Positions 44,171 to 52,736 of a stretch of DNA of 64,000 nucleotides are shown here, piece after piece (position 1 is the first letter of the stretch; every line of letters starts with the position of its first letter). The stretch spans positions 817,956 to 881,955 of the forward strand of contig QAZA01000045.1 of NCBI GenBank assembly GCA_003054695.1, written 5' to 3'. Origin of the DNA: Verrucomicrobia bacterium LW23. Lineage in GTDB: Bacteria > Verrucomicrobiota > Verrucomicrobiia > Methylacidiphilales > UBA1321. The position numbers and the translations under genes are program-made. The notes under the pieces were generated by a model. The model saw only the letters and a program-made list of their open reading frames with translations, was not told the DNA's origin and ran no database searches.

Positions 44171-46171
44171 ATGGATGTCCCACACCTTACCATGAGCGCC
44201 GACATCAGCGACAACCCGCCCCAGGGCAGCGCCTTGCCTTCCGCCGTGGCTGCGCCTTCCCCGCCTCCCCCCGCCCCGGCCGCGCGCTGGCTGGCGCCGA
44301 CGGCGCTGATTATCTCGGCCGGCCTGTTTCTGTACGGGCTGGCCGGCGGGCTACTGCTGCGCATGCTGGGCGCCGCCAACGCTAAAGATAAAGCGCCGGA
44401 AATGGGCTTTTATCTCTACGCCACCATGGAGCCCGTGGTGATGTTTGGCCTGCTGGCGCTCTGCGTCCTGATGGCCGTGTTTATCGACAACAAAACGCGC
44501 GTGCCGGAGATGTGGCCGGGCGGCGACGGGACATCGGCCCTGCTGCGGCGCGTGGTGTGGCTGGTGCTGCCCGTGCTGGTACTGGCGGCAGGCGTGGCCG
44601 GCACCCTGCGCGTGATGCACGAGTATCCCTTTGCGCCGGAGGAGTATGCGATAACCTATCAGGCCAAAACCCGCGCCGGTGAGGCCCCGCGCGGTTTGGC
44701 CCCCGTGCCGCTGGAGCTGGCCTGGCTGGGCAACGCCGCCCGCCCCTCCTTCGTTACCCAGTACGGCCAGGTGCTGGAGAAACGAAGCGGCGTTAACGAA
44801 GGCGGCGACGTCTTCTGGCGTGCCGAAACATGGCGCACACCACCGGCCGGCGCCCGATGGGATATCGGCTGGCTGGAATCCGGCAGCGCTTACGTGACCC
44901 TGCGCGCCATAACCCTGGTGCTGGACCTCAGCTGGATCGTCAACCCCCTGCTCAGCGCGCTGTGCGTGGTGATGGCCGCGCTGCTGGCCCGCCGTCTGTG
45001 GCCGGACCGCACGTTTGCCCAGGCGGAGCTCCCCGCCGCAGCGCTCATGGCCGCCTCCACGCAGCTGCTGGTGACGGGGATGTCCGCCCACGCCGGGCCT
45101 GCCGCCCTGCTATGCAACATGTTGTGGCTGTGGTTGTTCCTTCGCGGCGACACCCTGGGCTATGTGCTCGCGGCGGTGGCAGCCTGGGCGGCCGTATGGT
45201 TCTCGCCGTGGCCCATGCTTTTCCTGCCCGTGGCACTTCCGTTTCTCCTGCGGCTGGCCCTGCGGCGCCAGTGGGCCAGGCTGAGCGGCAACGCGGCGGC
45301 GCTGGCGGCGGTGGCCGCGCACTGGCTTTACGTGACGCAAAGCCAGCGTGGCACGGTGTTTGGAGATCTTGGTACGCTGGTGCCGGTGTTTGTGGCCGGG
45401 CCCGGCGTTACCCCACTGTTCCCCGCCACGGCCGGGGGCGCTCAGCCGCTGGATGTTGTGCTGAGCAGCCTGAGCGTTCCCCTCTTTTTTGCGTGGCAGG
45501 CACTGCCGGTTACCGTCTTGGCCCTGGCCGCGCTGCTCAGCTGGCGCCGGCTGGAGGAGCCCGTGCGCGACATCGCGGCCGGGCTGGGGCTGGCGCTTGC
45601 CGCCGTGGCGGTGCTCTTTGTCAGCACCGGCTTTGCCTGGGGCAACGGCTACGCGCATGGGGTAATGGGCAGCGCGGTGCTGCTGGCCGCCGCCGGCTGG
45701 CCCGCCTTCCAGGAGTCCGCAGGCAAAGGCCGCGCCGGGCTTTTTCTTGTGCTGGGCCTGGCCGTGGCGGTGGGGGGCCAGCTGCCATGGCGCGCTTATT
45801 GCGCGGAGCAAACGGTGCGCCCGTTCGTGCAGGCATCGCAACTCGTTGATATTCAGCACGAAAGATTCCAGCTGATCGATCCCAACTACCTGTGGTATGG
45901 CGATATGGTGCTGCGCAACGGCCCCTTCCTGGCCGAAAACGGCCGCCCCGTGATGCTCCGCACCCCCGCTCTGCAAACCATCAACCGCGACAACTATGCG
46001 GTGGTGCTGGACGCCCTCAAACAACTGGGCCCCTCCAAGATTATCAAGGTCGATCACCTCGTCTCCCTCGGTATCCCCTCCCTATCCGAGGACGCCCTTC
46101 GCCACCTCGGCGTCCTCAACCGCGACGGCACCAACCCGGACTTGCCCCGCAACACCGGCAGCCCGCGCTAG
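44171..46171 (+). CDS. Polytopic membrane protein, possible GT-C glycosyltransferase
   Basis: A 666-aa protein with about 12 hydrophobic segments, a large extracytoplasmic loop after the third helix (HEYPFAPEEYAITYQAK..., about 140-240) and a soluble C-terminal domain of about 130 residues. This topology, with acidic residues in the first loop, is that of GT-C enzymes (GT39/GT83-like) that use polyprenyl-phosphate sugars. The assignment rests on topology only. The start at 44171 was chosen because GAGAGGGG lies just before it; the Ala/Pro-rich N-terminal 40 residues are cytoplasmic. Confidence 0.62.
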   Translation: MDVPHLTMSADISDNPPQGSALPSAVAAPSPPPPAPAARWLAPTALIISAGLFLYGLAGGLLLRMLGAANAKDKAPEMGFYLYATMEPVVMFGLLALCVLMAVFIDNKTRVPEMWPGGDGTSALLRRVVWLVLPVLVLAAGVAGTLRVMHEYPFAPEEYAITYQAKTRAGEAPRGLAPVPLELAWLGNAARPSFVTQYGQVLEKRSGVNEGGDVFWRAETWRTPPAGARWDIGWLESGSAYVTLRAITLVLDLSWIVNPLLSALCVVMAALLARRLWPDRTFAQAELPAAALMAASTQLLVTGMSAHAGPAALLCNMLWLWLFLRGDTLGYVLAAVAAWAAVWFSPWPMLFLPVALPFLLRLALRRQWARLSGNAAALAAVAAHWLYVTQSQRGTVFGDLGTLVPVFVAGPGVTPLFPATAGGAQPLDVVLSSLSVPLFFAWQALPVTVLALAALLSWRRLEEPVRDIAAGLGLALAAVAVLFVSTGFAWGNGYAHGVMGSAVLLAAAGWPAFQESAGKGRAGLFLVLGLAVAVGGQLPWRAYCAEQTVRPFVQASQLVDIQHERFQLIDPNYLWYGDMVLRNGPFLAENGRPVMLRTPALQTINRDNYAVVLDALKQLGPSKIIKVDHLVSLGIPSLSEDALRHLGVLNRDGTNPDLPRNTGSPR

Positions 46172-46320
46172 GCGCACGGGGGGAGTGTAGCTCCTCACGC
46201 AGGCGCTAACGTCCCTTCCCCTGTCGAAGCGCATTCGGCGCGCCCGCGCCAGGCTGCTGCGGGGCAGAATGCGCTTTTGCTTCCCTGCAACGGCATCTGG
46301 CCGTACGCTCTCGGGCATCT

Positions 46321-46992
46321 ATGCAAGGTTTCGGCCTCTTCTTTATCGTCTCCTTCCTGTTTGGCATCTACATCATCCTCTGGTTTCTTTGGACGATGTA
46401 CCGCATTACCACCCTGCGGCAATCGCTCAACTGGGTGGACGCCGCCCATCTGGGCGGGCTGATCGCCTACATGGTAATGCTGCAGATGGTGCGCCAGGAC
46501 ATGATGAGCGGCATCCCGCCCCTCGTCCCGCCCGCCGAGGTGGCCCGTGCTGTGCCGATCCGCCTGGAAGGCACCGGTACCGCTGTCGCCACGCGCTTTA
46601 TGGCGGACGGCGTGACGTGCTACGCGCTGTTGGTGGAAGTGCCTGCGGCCCAGTACAATGCATTCCTTGCCGCCAACGCCGAATCCGTGGGGCTCAAGCC
46701 CGGCCAGACGGTCAAGGCCGACGAGCGGATGACCAGGTTCCTCGACACCTTTATGCAGCTTGCCCCCGCGTTTGGTGCGCCTGGCAAGGTGGATAAAAAG
46801 CTGCCCGCCTACACGCCCTTTCGCCACAACTTTGGCGATGGCATGATTTTTCCGCTCTCCCCCGCCCCCGGCGCCACGGAGCCCGGCATCTACCGCGTCT
46901 ACTTCCGCATTGCGGACGTGCCGGAGCCTGCGCCTGCGACGACTCCGCCCACCAACGCACCGGCCCCCACCAGCCCGGTGCCGCCGGGTTAA
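46321..46992 (+). CDS. Membrane-anchored hypothetical protein (223 aa)
   Basis: Two hydrophobic segments (about residues 3-26 and 43-60) are followed by a soluble domain of about 130 residues and a Pro/Ala/Thr tail (PEPAPATTPPTNAPAPTSPV). No family is recognised. It lies 149 bp after the polytopic protein gene, on the same strand, so co-transcription is possible. Confidence 0.6.
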   Translation: MQGFGLFFIVSFLFGIYIILWFLWTMYRITTLRQSLNWVDAAHLGGLIAYMVMLQMVRQDMMSGIPPLVPPAEVARAVPIRLEGTGTAVATRFMADGVTCYALLVEVPAAQYNAFLAANAESVGLKPGQTVKADERMTRFLDTFMQLAPAFGAPGKVDKKLPAYTPFRHNFGDGMIFPLSPAPGATEPGIYRVYFRIADVPEPAPATTPPTNAPAPTSPVPPG

Positions 46993-47142
46993 GCGGTGCG
47001 GATCGCTGGGCCCTTGCGCTCGATTTTTTGCGTGCACTTTTGCAAGTGTCGCTGCTTCAGTATGTTGCAATGTGCGCGTTGATGTTTACCCGTTCGTCCG
47101 CTTAAAATCTTGTTTAAATTGCTTGGACTACGCGTAATCAGC

Positions 47143-47170
47143 TTGAAACTTCTGTATTATACGCTAAATC
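47143..47170 (+). promoter_or_regulatory. Candidate promoter of the 47276 gene
   Basis: TTGAAA (47143-47148), 16 bp and TAAATC (47165-47170), inside the most A+T-rich stretch of the neighbourhood (47085-47180). TTATAC at 47157-47162 is an alternative -10. Confidence 0.3.
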
Positions 47171-47275
47171 CTGTTTCCACCGCAACGGAACCTGCTGCGA
47201 TAGGCCAGAGCTGCTCGCAGACACCCCCCGGCCGTGGAAAGAGTGCACCGGGAGGGCCACCGTGGACGCCCCCGC

Positions 47276-48586
47276 ATGCGCGACATCACCCCACTCCCAA
47301 GCACACACCCAGGCACTGCGCCAGGCACCTCGCCTGCGCCGCTGATGGCCCGGCTGCACCGCCCCTGCCTGCAGGCCGGGGTAGTGGCCGGCATCGCCAT
47401 GGCCGCATGCGGCGTGCTGGGGATGTCCGGCCTGCTTTCCGCGTCTGCCTTCTCCACGGGCGCGCTGCCGCCCGCGCCCGCCCCCGGGGCTGCCGCGGCG
47501 CAAGTTCGCACGACCGCCAGCACGGCCATCTCCACCTGTGCCTCCGCCACCCGATCCGTTACGCCTCTCCCGGCTCCGGCAAGCACCGCGCCCGCCATGC
47601 CCGGGCCCCGCAAGGGGGACTCCGGCACGCGTGACGGCATTGGCGGTGCCGGCAGCAGCACCAGCGCCGGCAGCGCGGTCTCGGACAGCTCCCTGCGCAC
47701 TCTCGGCGGGCGTGCTTCGGCCGGGCGGCCGGCAACTCTTTCCTCCGCGACATCGCACAAGGCGGCTTCGGCGATCGGCATGCAGCGCATCGCGGGGGGT
47801 AAGCGCCCCGCCTTTGGCGGCGCGTTTGAGAAGGAGGTTGTCGGCACCTCGCAACGCTTTCTGCGGCCCTCGCCCGGAATGGGGCGCACCCTGGAGCGCG
47901 AGTTGAACAGCGAGCGCTTTGGCGACGCCCTCTTCCAGTCGCTCGGCCTCAAAATGGTTGCCCCGGCGCTGGAGCCGCACCGCTTTGTTGTCGCCCTGGA
48001 GCAGGCACCCGGAGGCCCCCTGGCGTACCGCCTCAGCCTGCGCACGCGCCGCTTTTCCAACGCGCAGATGGACAGCATCTTCCGCCTGGCGATGAACTAC
48101 CTGCAGCGCCGCATGGAGGGCCACTCGCCCGAGTTCAGCCTGGAAAGCACCCTCGTCTTCGGCGACCCCGCCACGGGCGTGGCCATGAGCGGCGCCGGCA
48201 TGACGGCCGCCCTGCTGCGCCACTTTCCCTGGCTGCCCACCCACCGCCTGCGCGTGGTTCAGCAGGACGCGCGCGGCGAGATGGTGCAGTACGCCCTGGT
48301 GGACGGCAACCTCGGCTGGCGCTACACCGTCTACCAAAGCCAGGGGCGCCACGTGGTGGAGGCCGAAATGCGCGACGCCGTGGAAGTCAGCGACGCCCAC
48401 CGCAAGCTCTTTGAGGACGCCGGCGCCGCCGCCCGCCACAACCTCCTGCGCCAGGGCATCGCCACCACCAGCCGCAACTGGGCGGACTTTTACGCGATTG
48501 AACTCAAGACCGTGCTGCGCGTCAAATACAACATCGACTGGCGCAGCCCCGCCGACATCGCCGGGCTGTACGCCACAGGGAACTAA
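47276..48586 (+). CDS. Exported or membrane-anchored hypothetical protein (436 aa)
   Basis: A hydrophobic segment at about residues 33-58 (AGVVAGIAMAACGVLGMSGL) after a short basic stretch is a signal anchor or signal peptide. A low-complexity Ala/Ser/Pro/Gly region (60-180) then leads to a folded C-terminal domain of about 240 residues without recognised motifs. Starts at 47276 and 47345 (MARLHRP) are both possible; the second gives a tidier signal peptide. It stands alone, facing the beta-propeller gene. Confidence 0.6.
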   Translation: MRDITPLPSTHPGTAPGTSPAPLMARLHRPCLQAGVVAGIAMAACGVLGMSGLLSASAFSTGALPPAPAPGAAAAQVRTTASTAISTCASATRSVTPLPAPASTAPAMPGPRKGDSGTRDGIGGAGSSTSAGSAVSDSSLRTLGGRASAGRPATLSSATSHKAASAIGMQRIAGGKRPAFGGAFEKEVVGTSQRFLRPSPGMGRTLERELNSERFGDALFQSLGLKMVAPALEPHRFVVALEQAPGGPLAYRLSLRTRRFSNAQMDSIFRLAMNYLQRRMEGHSPEFSLESTLVFGDPATGVAMSGAGMTAALLRHFPWLPTHRLRVVQQDARGEMVQYALVDGNLGWRYTVYQSQGRHVVEAEMRDAVEVSDAHRKLFEDAGAAARHNLLRQGIATTSRNWADFYAIELKTVLRVKYNIDWRSPADIAGLYATGN

Positions 48587-49040
48587 CGCCCTGTCGTCGA
48601 TAGGATTTAGGGGCTGTCGACATTCACCCTCCAAGGGTTAGTGGAACGCCAACTCCCCTTTCTCCCGCAACGTACGCTACGGGGACGAGATACGGAAAGG
48701 GCCAGTGAAGGCGTTTGCTCAACTGACCACAGATGACGAGGGAAATGAATGTCGACAACGTCGCGGATCCGCCCGTCGCGCCCGTTGCGTGAAAATCTGC
48801 TCCATACATCGCTTCGCCTTTTCGCGTGGCAATACGAAAACGGATTTTCACGCAACGGTCGCAACGGCGGCAATAGTCGTGTGTCGACACTTTCTGGAGC
48901 AAAGGCACTTCATTCGCGCCCGCTTTTTTTGACGGCGCGCGGCTCCCATGGAAGCCCGTTCACAGCCTGGAAAACAAAATCCTTGCCCATGAAGACAGCG
49001 GGCGCGAAGGGGCAAGAACGCTTCGCCTTCCTCAGATCCT
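48587..49040. repeat. 454-bp gap filled by nested inverted repeats
   Basis: TGTCGACATTCA (48615-48626) and TGAATGTCGACA (48746-48757) are perfect 12-bp inverted repeats. CCGTTGCGTGAAAATC (48782-48797) and GATTTTCACGCAACGG (48843-48858) are a perfect 16-bp pair of family D type. GTCGACACTTTCTGGAGC follows at 48892. No gene is visible. Confidence 0.8.
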
Positions 49041-50573
49041 CTAAGGCGTTGCCGGGGCAGCGACCGGTGGCGCGGGCAAAACGGTGCGGGCCAGCACAAT
49101 CTCGCGGCGCGTGGCGACATCGAACAGGCGGGTGGTTATGCCGGGGCTATCGCCGGAGGTCAGCACGTGCCGGCTGTCCTGGCTTATGCTGACAAAATCC
49201 AGCCCGCCGGGCACCCGCAGCGGCTCCCCCAGGGCGCGCAGCGTTGTCGCGTCCCAAAAGTAGACGGCCGTGGCATCGTTGCTGACGACCACGCGGCCGT
49301 CGGGGGAGAAGAAAAGCGGCAGCTCCGATACCGTGCGGGCGGGCACGCCGGTCGCCTGGCCGGTCGCGGCGTCCCACAGGCGCACGTCGCCGCCCACGGT
49401 GCAGGTCAGCACTTTTTTGCCGTCCGGGCTAAAGTTGGCAAGGTTGAGAGCGTCGTCGCGGTCCGGCGCGGGGGGAGTGGCGGACGCGGCGTTGGTGGGG
49501 GACGCGGCGTTGGTGGGGGACGCGGCGCCGGCGCCCGGTGCGGGGGCGGCTGCTGCCTGGGCGTAGCGGATCTCCGCCACCGCGCGCAGGTCGCTGGTAT
49601 CGTAGATGTGCAGCACGCCGCCGCCGGCGCCAAACATAAGGCGTCGGTCGTCCGGGCTAAACACCATCGTGGCGTCCTCGCCCTCCACCTGGGGCTTCAG
49701 CGGTTTGCCGATAAGGGAGCCGCTGCCGGTATCCCACAGGTTGAGCCCGGCTTCCCCGGCCGCCAGCAGGCGCGTGCCGCCGGAGTTGATGCACTGAAAC
49801 AGCTGCGCGCCAGGCAGCGCAAGCGGAGCGCGCGCCGCCTCGCCCGTGGCGGCAGCCCACCAGTGCAGGCGAATCTCGCCAACGGCCGCGCCTTCGCTCG
49901 GGTTGCGCTCGATGCAGCGCACCACCAGCACCTCCGCGCCGCCCGCGGTAAAGGCAACCTCCTGCAGGCTGGCCGGCACGCCCGCACCCGCCTGGCCCTC
50001 CGTGGCGCGGTAGGGGAAGGACCAGAGCTGCGCGCCGGTGGCGACATCAAACATGCTGGAGCTGGTGGCCTCGTCCACCACCAGCAGGCGCTTGCCGTCC
50101 GGCGCAAAGCGGTACAGCGGCTGCGAGCTGGTGGTGAGGTGCGCCAGCGCCGGGTAGGGCGGGGCGGTGACGTCGATCAGTTGCACGCCGCTTAAGGTGT
50201 TCAGCACCAGGCGCTTGCCGTCCGGCGAGAAGTCGGCGCCCGCAATATCGCGCTCCTGCAAGGCGCCCAGGGAGCGCCCGGTGCTCACATCAAACAGCTC
50301 GCCCCGGCCTTTGGAGAGAAGCAGTGCGCGCCTGCCGTCCGGGCTAAAGCTTGCGGAGCTCTGGAACTCGACCTGCAGCACGTCGGGCACCGGCCCCTGC
50401 GGCTGATACGGCGGGCGGTTTTCCTCCGCCGTGCGCCGAAACAGCTGCCACGCTACCACCAGCACCAGCAGGGAGATAAACCCGGCCAGCACCACCGGGT
50501 TAAAAACAAAGTTGAGCGGGTTGGACTTGACGGAAGTGTCGTCCGTTTTCGGCGGCTGGGTGGGCGGCGGCAT
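49041..50573 (-). CDS. Membrane-anchored WD40-type beta-propeller protein
   Basis: A 510-aa protein with a Pro-rich cytoplasmic start, one transmembrane helix (VVLAGFISLLVLVVAWQLF, about 27-45) and a beta-propeller marked by repeated F-S-P-D-G-x-x phrases: FSPDGRRALLL, FSPDGKRLVLN, FAPDGKRLLVV, FSPDDRRLMFG, FSPDGKKVLTC, FSPDGRVVVSN, plus three weaker blades. A low-complexity loop (ASPTNAASPTNAAS) encoded by an 18-bp tandem repeat interrupts it. Such domains act as interaction platforms; whether it faces the periplasm is not determined. It lies upstream of the solute-binding protein genes in coordinate order but is transcribed last, after a 401-bp gap. Confidence 0.78.
   Translation of the reverse strand: MPPPTQPPKTDDTSVKSNPLNFVFNPVVLAGFISLLVLVVAWQLFRRTAEENRPPYQPQGPVPDVLQVEFQSSASFSPDGRRALLLSKGRGELFDVSTGRSLGALQERDIAGADFSPDGKRLVLNTLSGVQLIDVTAPPYPALAHLTTSSQPLYRFAPDGKRLLVVDEATSSSMFDVATGAQLWSFPYRATEGQAGAGVPASLQEVAFTAGGAEVLVVRCIERNPSEGAAVGEIRLHWWAAATGEAARAPLALPGAQLFQCINSGGTRLLAAGEAGLNLWDTGSGSLIGKPLKPQVEGEDATMVFSPDDRRLMFGAGGGVLHIYDTSDLRAVAEIRYAQAAAAPAPGAGAASPTNAASPTNAASATPPAPDRDDALNLANFSPDGKKVLTCTVGGDVRLWDAATGQATGVPARTVSELPLFFSPDGRVVVSNDATAVYFWDATTLRALGEPLRVPGGLDFVSISQDSRHVLTSGDSPGITTRLFDVATRREIVLARTVLPAPPVAAPATP
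49483..49527 (-). repeat. 18-bp tandem repeat inside the propeller gene
   Basis: GACGCGGCGTTGGTGGGG is present twice in full (49483-49500 and 49501-49518) and half of a third copy follows. On the coding strand it encodes ASPTNA repeated, so copy-number change would stay in frame. Confidence 0.9.
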
Positions 50574-50723
50574 GCGTAAGTGCGTGGAATACAGGGGTGA
50601 ATGCGAGGCGGCGCCCCGCCGTGCAAGGCGCGTGGCGTTTGGGGGAACAATTCAGCCCAACGCTATCGCCCGCGCCGCACAATGCAATCCCGAAGCTGGA
50701 GCAGCAGGTAAAGCAAAACGTGT

Positions 50724-50931
50724 GGGCGGTTTCGCGCGAAGGACGCGAAGGGGGATTCAGACCCGAAGTGGAAATCTAATTGTTCCTCCGCGTAGCAAAT
50801 ATCGTAAGGCATTGCGGACACAACTTTCTTCAGCGAGGCATTACGATATTTGCTACGCGGAGGAGCAGATTAACCTATATCCCCCTTCGCGTTCTTTGCG
50901 TCCTCTGCGTCCTTTGCGCGAAACCGCCCAC
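50724..50931. repeat. Nested cruciform of family D
   Basis: The outer arms run 50724-50757 (TGGGCGGTTTCGCGCGAAGG...) and 50880-50931, the right one longer because of extra CTTTGCGTC heptamers. The inner arms 50786-50808 and 50842-50864 (CCTCCGCGTAGCAAATATCG...) are a perfect 23-bp inverted repeat with a 33-nt loop. It fills the gap between the propeller gene and the solute-binding protein gene; no coding sequence is present in 50574-50974. Confidence 0.92.
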
Positions 50932-50974
50932 GAATAATGCTTTACCCATTACCCCATGCTCTACTCCATCCGCC

Positions 50975-52513
50975 CTACCCGCCTGCTTTTGCCTCGCGCA
51001 GCACGTCGCCGTAGCGCTGGGCGGCGGCGCGTTGCCATTGCAGGATGAGCTGGTTGCGGCGCACGGGGTCCTCGTACGGGCTGAGCATCTCGGGCTTGCC
51101 CGCCTTGTCTTTGCCGCCAGTGGGGACGCGGGTGTAGATCTGCCGAATTTCATCCAGCGAGAGGGGCGGGGCCAGCAGGCGCTGCAGCAGGCGGGCTTTC
51201 AGCTCGGCGCGCTCCGGCGGCAGGGCGTTGACGGCCGCCCAGGCGGCGCGCAGCTCGGCGTGCATGTCCACAGCCCAGGCGCCCAGCAGGCCCTGCAGCA
51301 CGCTGCGCCGGCTGGCGGCCAGGCCAACGTCGTAGAGAAAGCCAAGCTTCTCGCGAAAGGGGTTGAGCCGTACCGGCGTGCGGTCGCCCAGCTCCTCGTA
51401 CAGCTCCGGCCGCACGGTCATGCGGTTGATCTCGTACCGCACCGCTCCACCGGGCACGCCGCGCGGCAACATCACCAGCAGCTGCCCCTCGCGGGAGACG
51501 GTGAACTGCACAAACCGTTGCGCCAGAAGACTATTCGGCGCCTGCCGAAAGATCGCCACGCTGTCGCCGCTGCATACCGATTTACCCGGCGGAACCCGGT
51601 AATCCGCCATGTTGCCGCCCAGGTAAACTTGCTGCGCAAGCCCATAGGAATCAATGGATAACGCATAGGCCGTCTCGCCAAAAGTGGCCTCCTTTACTGA
51701 CGAACTGGCGCTTTTGAGGAAGGAGCGCACATTGCCGCTCATGCCGAGAATAACGCGCCATCCGTGCTCCCACTGGTAGGCTTGCAGGATGATCTCGTAC
51801 ATCGCAAAGATGCTGCCGCTTTGCCGGGGATCGCCGCTGCTGACCCACGATTGCAGGCGCGGATCGGCCAGGTCCTCCCAGCTGTGCGCGTCGGGCACTT
51901 TGGCCCAGTCCCGCACCTGCTTGTTGACGAGGATGCCGAAGACGGAGGCGTAGGTGCTGATCCAGAGCAGGTCCTTGTCGCGCAGCGGCACGCCAAAGAT
52001 ATCGGCAGGCAGCTCGGCCATCATCCGGGGAGGCAGTTGCACGGGTTGAAAGTATCCCAGCCTGGCCAGGCGCGTAAACGGATCGGTGCCGCCGCCAAAC
52101 ATCACGTCGATATCCGCCACCGCGGCCGGGTTGTTGGTGATGTAGCGCTCAATCCCGCTGGTGCCGCCGATATCCAGGTACCGCACCCGCACCGGCACGC
52201 CAAACTTCTCCTCGTGCCAGCGCTCAAACCCGCGGGCAATCTCCCAGCGCAGCCCCTGCCAGTGGGGCGAGACAATGGTGAGCACCGCGCCGGGCTTAAC
52301 CTCGGAGGGGGCGGGAGTTGAAGTGGGAGCGGGGGTGGCAGAGGCGGCCGGGGCGTCCGCACCGAGGAGCGGGCCGCAGAAAACGAGCGCAATGGCCATC
52401 GCCAACGCGACGGCAAGCAGCCGCGACGTGCCCGCCCGGGCAATCCGAGGCAGAGCGAGAGGCTTGGCGATAGCGACGCGGCATTCCTGGCAATCTCGGC
52501 AAGTGGTGCTCAT
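50975..52513 (-). CDS. Extracellular solute-binding protein (ABC type, Fe/spermidine-like)
   Basis: A 512-aa periplasmic binding protein. The start at 52513 (MSTTCRDCQECRV) opens with a Cys-rich basic n-region, then a hydrophobic core (LLAVALAMAIALVF) and a cleavage site near LLGADA. The mature part begins AVLTIVSPHWQGLRWEIARG and has SGIERYI and GGTDPF, the pattern of class I/II binding proteins for ferric iron or polyamines. At about 460 mature residues it is larger than typical (330 aa), with a C-terminal Pro/Arg extension. No permease or ATPase is adjacent. Confidence 0.75.
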   Translation of the reverse strand: MSTTCRDCQECRVAIAKPLALPRIARAGTSRLLAVALAMAIALVFCGPLLGADAPAASATPAPTSTPAPSEVKPGAVLTIVSPHWQGLRWEIARGFERWHEEKFGVPVRVRYLDIGGTSGIERYITNNPAAVADIDVMFGGGTDPFTRLARLGYFQPVQLPPRMMAELPADIFGVPLRDKDLLWISTYASVFGILVNKQVRDWAKVPDAHSWEDLADPRLQSWVSSGDPRQSGSIFAMYEIILQAYQWEHGWRVILGMSGNVRSFLKSASSSVKEATFGETAYALSIDSYGLAQQVYLGGNMADYRVPPGKSVCSGDSVAIFRQAPNSLLAQRFVQFTVSREGQLLVMLPRGVPGGAVRYEINRMTVRPELYEELGDRTPVRLNPFREKLGFLYDVGLAASRRSVLQGLLGAWAVDMHAELRAAWAAVNALPPERAELKARLLQRLLAPPLSLDEIRQIYTRVPTGGKDKAGKPEMLSPYEDPVRRNQLILQWQRAAAQRYGDVLREAKAGG

Positions 52514-52736
52514 AGGGAGAATCCGTGCGCGCAAGTGCGGTGCCTCCACCTGTAGCGCATTTCGCCCGCCGGCAACAGCGATTTGTGGGGGGCGTGCATC
52601 ATCCCCCCCCCGCAATCGCAATCTCCGTGCAACCCGCGGTTAACAAAGCAGAACAATTGCCACTAAGTGGGGCTAAAGGGGGAAGGGAAGAAGTGGTGCA
52701 GTTCAATTAGCCTATAGATTCCTTTGACTCCGGAGG
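52514..52736. other. Gap with degenerate family A and E pieces
   Basis: ATCTCCGTGCAACCCGCGG (52620-52638) resembles family E and CCACTAAGTGGGGCTAAAGG (52661-52680) resembles one family A arm. No gene is visible between the two solute-binding protein genes. Confidence 0.45.
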
